This document shows, one piece after another, positions 61,201 to 64,000 of a DNA stretch of 64,000 bases. The DNA comes from Clostridia bacterium. GTDB lineage: Bacteria; Bacillota; Clostridia; Christensenellales; UBA1242. The first letter of the stretch is position 1. Every line of letters starts with the position of its first letter. The notes under the pieces were generated by a model, which saw only the letters and a list, made by a program, of their open reading frames with translations, was not told the origin of the DNA and did not search any database. The stretch spans positions 1-64,000 of the forward strand of contig JAEEMI010000017.1 in the NCBI GenBank assembly GCA_016283155.1. The letters are read 5' to 3'. A program made the translations under genes and the position numbers.

Positions 61201-62578
61201 AAACGTATTCTCCGGTTGGACTTCTACTAAACGTATTTATTTTGCTGGGGTTAGTGCACAACAAAGTGGTTGGAATACAAATTGGCAATATTCGTGCAGT
61301 GCAAATGTGTTTTGGAAACAATATTATTCGAATAATTTAATTTATCGTATCAATAGTTATAAGAATGGAGATATTGCGTCACTATCAGTTAGCGGCTATT
61401 ACTCTTATAGTGGAACAAATCTTGTTATTCCAGAAACTTGCGATAGTATACCCGTTACTTCTATTTATGAAAATGCTTTTAAAGATTCTTCATTTGTATC
61501 TGTTTCAATTTCTAGTAGTGTCACCAGCATTGGTGCGTATGCATTCTGTGGATGTACAAGGTTAACCTCAATTGATATTTCAAGTAGTGTTACCAGTATT
61601 GGACAATATGCATTTAGAGATTGTACTGGATTAATCTCAATTAATATTCCAAGTAGTGTCAACAGTATTGGTATGTATGCATTCTATGGTTGTACAAATT
61701 TGAAATCAATTATAATTCCAAGTAGTGTTATGTCTATTAATAATTATGCATTTTATAATTGGACAAAAGATCAAAAAATTTATTTTGAGGCAAGTTCAAA
61801 ACCAAATAATTGGTGGGCAGTAAATTGCAATGCAAAAATAATTTGGAACTACCGAAATGTAATTTGTGATGATCAATTTGCCTATCGACCAATTAATAAT
61901 GGAACAGAGTATGAAATAGCTGAATACATTGGTAATGATACAGCTATTACGATACCAGAAACCTATAATAATAAATTAATTACAGGTATAGGTAATTATG
62001 CGTTCTATCGCGATACTGGTTTGACGTCAGTTAGTATGCCAAATACAATAACAAGGATTGACGAGTATGCGTTCTATGGCTGTACGAATTTGAGTTCAAT
62101 TATCATACCAGGTAATGTCACAAGTATTGGAACAAATGTATTTGGTTTATGGAAACCAACTCAAATAATTTATTTTGAAGCAAGTTCGCAACCTAATAAC
62201 TGGAATATTGATAGTCACGCACGACTTATCTGGAATTATACAGATGTGATAATTATAGATGGTTTTGTATTGCAATTAATTAATAATGGTACTGAGTACC
62301 AAGTTATTGTTTATATTGGTAACGCTACAGTGATTACCGTTCCACAAGAATATAATAACAAACCAATTATAAGTATTTGTGAACGTGCATTCTATAATTG
62401 CACTGGTATCACCTCTATTATAATTCCTGAAAGTGTTACCAATATTTGCAGTTATGCATTTGCTAATTGGTCGGCTAACCAAACGATTAATTGTGTTGCG
62501 GCTACTGCGCCAAGCAATTGGCTATTAGGTTGGAATTATGCCTGCGATGCCACTATCGTTTGGAATTATACAGAGTAA
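52277..62578 (+). CDS. Giant BspA-type LRR_5 surface protein (~3433 aa)
   Basis: N-terminal TM/signal anchor, one Flg_new repeat, then LRR_5 blocks (GLTSITIPSSVTSIGQYAFSGCT) separated by PSNWxxxW linkers. Confidence 0.93.
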   Translation: MKKRLKVLISLLIIVVIGSLAVVGAMFFLPNEFNFLNFNKKSEQTVEKQYTINFDPCGGDVMTSTQVAEGAQLAEVVPTWESYEFKGWYLDESYKQKYDFSTPVTSDLTLYAKWPVNITKLYKFEAAADNQSYVLAQYKVNTQTDLILPKSYNNLPVTVIKANAFNNRNNLNTITIPNSYVEIKNDVFNNCYNLNSVKISSSVTKIGRNAFSGVNYDCKFYCEALKKPSGWNVYWNSNTNASNYGNQSNEYLNWGCKVDASFVFALASDATSYEVISYMDSSKVVEIPAEYNEKPVIAIGDSAFQSSNITRVTLPNTIQSIGSYAFSDCRNLTTINFSDNMINIGNSAFYGCVGLSNIDIPDSIEYIGNSAFNSCSNLETVKLPANITSIENYTFSYCNSLYSVIIPDGVTSIGEYAFNHCTNLESIELPSSVEWIGSDAFCDCNQLTMVVIPENVTEINYQTFYSCDNLSTVTLPSNLTSIGRYAFQNCSSLTEIEIPTAVNNVDYYAFGDCNNLITVKILSPNVNLDSYAFSNCNAITNLTIPGNLSFGYRSSITSVTIADDSISIRDGAFRSWSSLSTVVIPDSVTTIGNNAFYNCYNLTEITIPSGVTTVGEGAFSGCTGLNSISMPTGVNGIGANSFYGCTSITSMNYLGTLDQYAQINFANAFSNPIYYTHKLIINGEEITNAVISTGTTSIGSYVFYGCADIASITIPSSVTSIGENAFSKCTSLTSITIPENVTSIGGYAFSECTKIKSIIIPVSVNSMGAYVFMNWTADQRIYCGCSSKPSNWNDAWSYISSNSSTCYSKIIWNCADISFDMQYAYRSIKNKSEYEIADYFGNECDVTIPQIYDNKSVTSVGSYVFKGCDKMTSVVLPNTITKIDEYAFYQCDGLLIVVIPNSVTSIGKAAFSGCSSLESVTLPGNLDFSSEHSIFSYCSNLSTITVSKESTKIGNYLFYGCSQLTNIVIPNSVTNIGQYAFGNCTGLISINIPYGVTNIDTYAFSGCSNLSLVEIPDSVISIGNYAFSSCTGLNSIVIPENVLIMGQCVFANWTSTQYVHFEANSKPSTWNSSWQSNCNASVYWGVLTTDNFVYKVDGQSLSIIGYNGNEIDVIIPATYNNLPVTSIVNNLFKNCTNLISVVIPDSVTSIGQYAFSGCTGLTSVTISSSVTSIGDYAFSGCTGLVSLVIPNSVTSVGSRAFNGWTQRQHLCCEVDSKPSNWVSSWNSGSNNQIIWGYVGSDAFDSQYRYQLIDDGANYEIVEYFGNDGAVVIPQEYNNKPVTSIGGSVFYNRKGLTSITIPDSVTNIGSYAFYQCTGLTSITIPDSVTSIGEYAFDGCTGLTSITIPSSVTSIGGYAFNGCTGLTSITIPSSVTSVGQYAFGNCTGLTSITIPSSVTSVGQYAFYRCTGLTSVTIAGSFGSYMFQYCRNLTSVEILNGVTSIGEYAFYECTGLTSINIPSSVTSVGQHAFYDCTGFTSINIPSSVTSIGQGAFSGCTGLTSINIPSSVTSIGSGVFYFCTGLTSINYLGTLEQWLQIQFGGHIISNSNETSLIIDDEEVINVVVPNGVTGIGQYAFACCKSLTSIVIPDGVTSIGQYAFNGCTGLTSINIPSSVTSIGQYAFSNCTRLTSITIPESVTSVGYYAFYNWTNSQRVYCEASSKPSGWSDTLSGLQNFFIWGCTNISIENQFIYKLINDETSYEIVAYVGNDTEIIIPELYNNKSITSIGVNVFRGNNNLISITISDRVTSIGGYAFSGCTGLTSITIPGSVTSIGGYAFSGCTGLTSITIPGSVTSIGYDAFYGCTNLTSVEILNGVTSIGQYAFSSCTGLTSITIPGSVTSIDYGAFNGCTNLTSMNYLGTLEQWVQIVFNGYYANPLYFTHKLVINGEEVTNAVVSNGQTEIKPYAFYTCRNLTSITIDSVTNIGSYAFYECTGLTSITIPSSVTSIGQDAFRNCTGLTSITIPSSVTSVGSYAFYGCTGLTSITIAGSFGSYMFQYCRNLTSVEILNGVTSIGEYAFYECTGLTSITIPSSVTSIGQDAFRNCTGLTSIMIPSSVTSIGQGAFDGCTGLTSINIPSSVTSIEDNVFYGCTGLTSITIPDSVTSIGSSTFSNCTGLTSINIPSTVTSIGYDAFGGCTKLIVIKIPYSVTNMGSSVFSGWTNRQTIYLVRNSSPSGWTSNWNGSCSATIGWNSNIADDGQFYYRYESRIIRYIGNDTVVTIPEKYNDYTITVIEKSAFSGYTGLTAITIPDGVTSIGEYAFDGCTGLTSINIPSSVTSIGQYAFRGCTNLKSIIIPNSVKYISDYAFSGWTNNQRIYCEASTQPNTWGSDWKKSCSAIAIWGCSNLSNDGRFIYRLVTGVTNKYEIYGYIGDDTAVTIPEKYNNISVTTIGAYVFYCCTGLTSVIIPDTVTSIGEYAFYGCTGLTSINIPSSVNSIDQYAFSNCIGLHRITIPSTVLIVNAYAFNDWTASQKIMCEATSQPSYWSSNWLSYCNAKVIWDYLNMPVDDQFGYKLVNDGTEYQIITYIGDATEITIPQSYNNKPITSIGEYAFNGCKNITSISITDNITGIGSYAFYQCTGLTSINIPSSVTSIGQYAFGNCTGLTSITIPSSVTSVGQYAFYRCTGLTSVTVAGSFGSYMFQYCRNLTSVEILNGVTSIGYYAFYGCTGLTSITIPDGVTSIGGYAFDGCTGLTSINIPSSVTGIGTYAFSGCTGLTSITIPSSVTSIGERAINSWTKDQKIYIEASSMPSNWSSYWAANCNAKIIWNYRNVICDDQFVYRLINNGTEYEIVEYIGNDTAITIPESYNSKPVTSISSNAFKYNNNLISVIMPNTITNLGGSAFYGCTELTSINISSSVTSIGNYTFYECNRLTSVIIPDSVTSIGNYAFYNCAKLTSINIPNDITCINNYVFYGCTKLTSIILPKGVTSIGEYAFYNCTSLYSIKIPVSVTSIGNYAFYKLGTYIINIPGVVTSMGSNVFSGWTSTKRIYFAGVSAQQSGWNTNWQYSCSANVFWKQYYSNNLIYRINSYKNGDIASLSVSGYYSYSGTNLVIPETCDSIPVTSIYENAFKDSSFVSVSISSSVTSIGAYAFCGCTRLTSIDISSSVTSIGQYAFRDCTGLISINIPSSVNSIGMYAFYGCTNLKSIIIPSSVMSINNYAFYNWTKDQKIYFEASSKPNNWWAVNCNAKIIWNYRNVICDDQFAYRPINNGTEYEIAEYIGNDTAITIPETYNNKLITGIGNYAFYRDTGLTSVSMPNTITRIDEYAFYGCTNLSSIIIPGNVTSIGTNVFGLWKPTQIIYFEASSQPNNWNIDSHARLIWNYTDVIIIDGFVLQLINNGTEYQVIVYIGNATVITVPQEYNNKPIISICERAFYNCTGITSIIIPESVTNICSYAFANWSANQTINCVAATAPSNWLLGWNYACDATIVWNYTE
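56404..60250 (+). repeat. Dispersed near-identical cassettes encoding AGSFGSYMFQYCRNLTSVEILNGVTSIG
   Basis: Copies at about 56522-56605, 58234-58317, 60166-60249; first and third share ~200 nt with very few differences. Confidence 0.85.
57511..57664 (+). repeat. Exact tandem duplication of a 69-nt LRR_5 unit
   Basis: TGTCACCAGTATTGGTGGTTATGCATTCAGTGGTTGCACTGGATTAACCTCAATTACAATTCCAGGTAG repeated at 57511 and 57580. Confidence 0.9.
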
Positions 62579-62604
62579 AATCGTCCAACTGGACGATTTT
62601 TATT
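62578..62604 (+). terminator. Terminator after giant gene
   Basis: AAAATCGTCCAACTGGACGATTTTTATTT. Confidence 0.7.
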
Positions 62605-62689
62605 TAATAAGGTAAGTAAAAATTGACATAAAGAAAAATAAGTGCCAAAAATGTAGTCAATATTAAATTGTTGGGGTTGAAATTGTTTA

Positions 62690-62764
62690 TGGTAGTCCCG
62701 ATGGGAATCGAACCCATGATACCACCGTGAAAGGGTGGTGTCTTAACCGCTTGACCACGGGACC
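62690..62764 (-). tRNA. tRNA-Glu(TTC)
   Basis: Minus strand GGTCCCGTGGTCAAGCGGTTAAGACACCACCCTTTCACGGTGGTATCATGGGTTCGAATCCCATCGGGACTACCA. Confidence 0.95.
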
Positions 62765-62811
62765 ATTACTACTTTGGTAGTGTAGCATATGGCGGCGAAA
62801 TTTGCAAGCAT

Positions 62812-62840
62812 AAAAAAGCCGCGGAATGGGTGCGGCTTTG
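62812..62840 (-). terminator. Terminator of minus-strand operon
   Basis: Minus strand AAAGCCGCACCCATTCCGCGGCTTTTTT. Confidence 0.7.
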
Positions 62841-62866
62841 GAATAAATTCAAATTGTGTGATTTGA

Positions 62867-63169
62867 TTAATACAAAGGACATTGATATTGTGTGGTTCGG
62901 AATGGATTTACATTAAACGGGAAAGCAAAACTGCCGTTGTTGTTAGGCATTCCAAAAGTTTGTTGTGTACAGTTTTCGTGGTTTTGGGAAAAAAGTCGTG
63001 GTGTGCGCGAATATGTTTGATAGACTTGTTCGCTATTGAGATATCCTCGGGTTAGAAGTGCATAAAGAATTAACAAGATGGATGTATTATTGGCGAGATT
63101 AATGTTGCAATTACGGGTATAGCACCATAAAGCAATTAAAGCGACGATTAAATTACGATTTGAATTCAT
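62867..63169 (-). CDS. Uncharacterised small protein
   Basis: 100-aa ORF with AAAGGAG upstream of ATG. Confidence 0.5.
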   Translation of the reverse strand: MNSNRNLIVALIALWCYTRNCNINLANNTSILLILYALLTRGYLNSEQVYQTYSRTPRLFSQNHENCTQQTFGMPNNNGSFAFPFNVNPFRTTQYQCPLY

Positions 63170-63187
63170 ATTTACTCCTTTTTATTT

Positions 63188-63757
63188 TTAATAAATTTTC
63201 CCGCGTGGAAACAAAGGTTGGTTTAAGAAATTTTGGCTGTTACTGAATTGGTTATTTTCGACATTAGATACTGGTGCGTAACCGTAACAAGGTATGAGTA
63301 AATCGGTAACTGCAGTAACACGAATTAAAATTTTGGTGATTGCACCAGTAGCAGTAATGGTGTCTGTGGTGGCTGTACAATTGTTACAAGCAAATGCACC
63401 TTCTGCTGTTATTGTATAAGGAAAAGCGGTATCTTCGGGAATATACAAGACTGTATCAATGTTTTTCGTTAAATTAGTATGTGTTTCAAAGGAAGTTTGG
63501 TTAGCATCAGTTATTGATACGTTTAACGGAATGGTAATGGTTGCAGTTACACGTGCACAACGGGTATTGTCGCCCAATGGAGTGATTGTAATGTTGGTCA
63601 TTTGTGTTTCTGTGGCTACGGATTGAATATGGTTAATGGTCAACGGTGCAGTAGCTGTCGCTGGAATCGTTCCAGCGGGAATTTGTAGCTGAACATCTTG
63701 TGTGACGACCATTGCACTGTCCAGGACACGTGGTACGGAAACCACAACACGATTCAT
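63188..63757 (-). CDS. Uncharacterised protein, possible structural/coat-like beta-rich protein
   Basis: AGGAG before ATG; CARVTATITIPLNVSITDANQTSFETHTNLTKNIDTVLYIPEDTAFPYTITAEGAFAC reminiscent of conserved clostridial proteins of unknown function. Confidence 0.5.
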   Translation of the reverse strand: MNRVVVSVPRVLDSAMVVTQDVQLQIPAGTIPATATAPLTINHIQSVATETQMTNITITPLGDNTRCARVTATITIPLNVSITDANQTSFETHTNLTKNIDTVLYIPEDTAFPYTITAEGAFACNNCTATTDTITATGAITKILIRVTAVTDLLIPCYGYAPVSNVENNQFSNSQNFLNQPLFPRGKIY

Positions 63758-63828
63758 ATTTTGTTCTCCTTTTATGTGCTTTATTTATGCAATAAATAAT
63801 TTTTGTGTGAATGCTAAATAATAAGTTG

Positions 63829-64000
63829 ATGAAAAAATTTTGGTGGCGTTTGGGTGCAGTGTTTTTAGCCGTAATTTTATTAGTGGGCTTTTTTGCGGGT
63901 GTGGTTTGGCTAGCAGGAACACGGGTAACAGCGTATGTAAATGCAGCATCAATGGGCGAAACATCCGCGCGGGCGATGTGTACAATGGACGTGACAACTG
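63829..64000 (+). CDS. N-terminus of a membrane-anchored protein, truncated by window end
   Basis: MKKFWWRLGAVFLAVILLVGFFAGVVWLAGTRVTAYVNAASMGETSARAMCTMDVTT, open to the edge. Confidence 0.5.
   Translation, partial: MKKFWWRLGAVFLAVILLVGFFAGVVWLAGTRVTAYVNAASMGETSARAMCTMDVTT

Noticed and set aside
56899-61662. Series of minus-strand ORFs (e.g. 56899-57174, 58330-58530, 58537-58725, 60262-60447, 61465-61662) with VTLLGIVIEVNPVQP repeats
   Set aside because: Antisense translations of the in-frame 69-nt LRR_5 repeat of the giant gene; repetition is a by-product of the sense repeat.

Overview
64 kb AT-rich bacterial chromosome segment, Firmicutes/Clostridia-like, standard stop codons, no phage, IS element, CRISPR array or rRNA seen. 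Core genes: rpsL-rpsG-fusA, rplI, cmk, trpS, smpB, scpA-scpB, eno, RNase P RNA, tRNA-Leu(TAA), tRNA-Glu(TTC). Metabolic and envelope genes: galE, LTA-synthase-like, asnB, phosphoketolase, three-gene NuoE/NuoF/[FeFe]-hydrogenase operon, plsC-Nudix fusion, MscS, acyl-ACP thioesterase, SbcD/SbcC-like pair. A large share encodes BspA-type leucine-rich-repeat (LRR_5) surface proteins: five genes, including one of about 3433 aa (52277-62578). Main observations: (1) four of the five BspA genes share a promoter/leader with a -10 followed by GTAAATAGTTTT...AAAACTAA, an inverted repeat at the predicted transcript 5' end; (2) about a dozen genes have a well-formed -35/-10 whose -10 ends only 5-7 nt (10 for cmk) before the ATG with no Shine-Dalgarno, implying many leaderless mRNAs; (3) an mTERF-like helical-repeat protein (42358-43398); (4) a stand-alone WhiA C-terminal HTH domain fused in operon to a PHP gene where rapZ-yvcK-whiA would be expected; (5) a compact GlmU with a degenerate uridyltransferase half; (6) unusual fusions (PlsC-Nudix, tandem LbH acyltransferase); (7) a pair of BspA paralogs with an identical-type non-LPXTG C-terminal tail. 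All assignments are from reading motifs; no database search was run.
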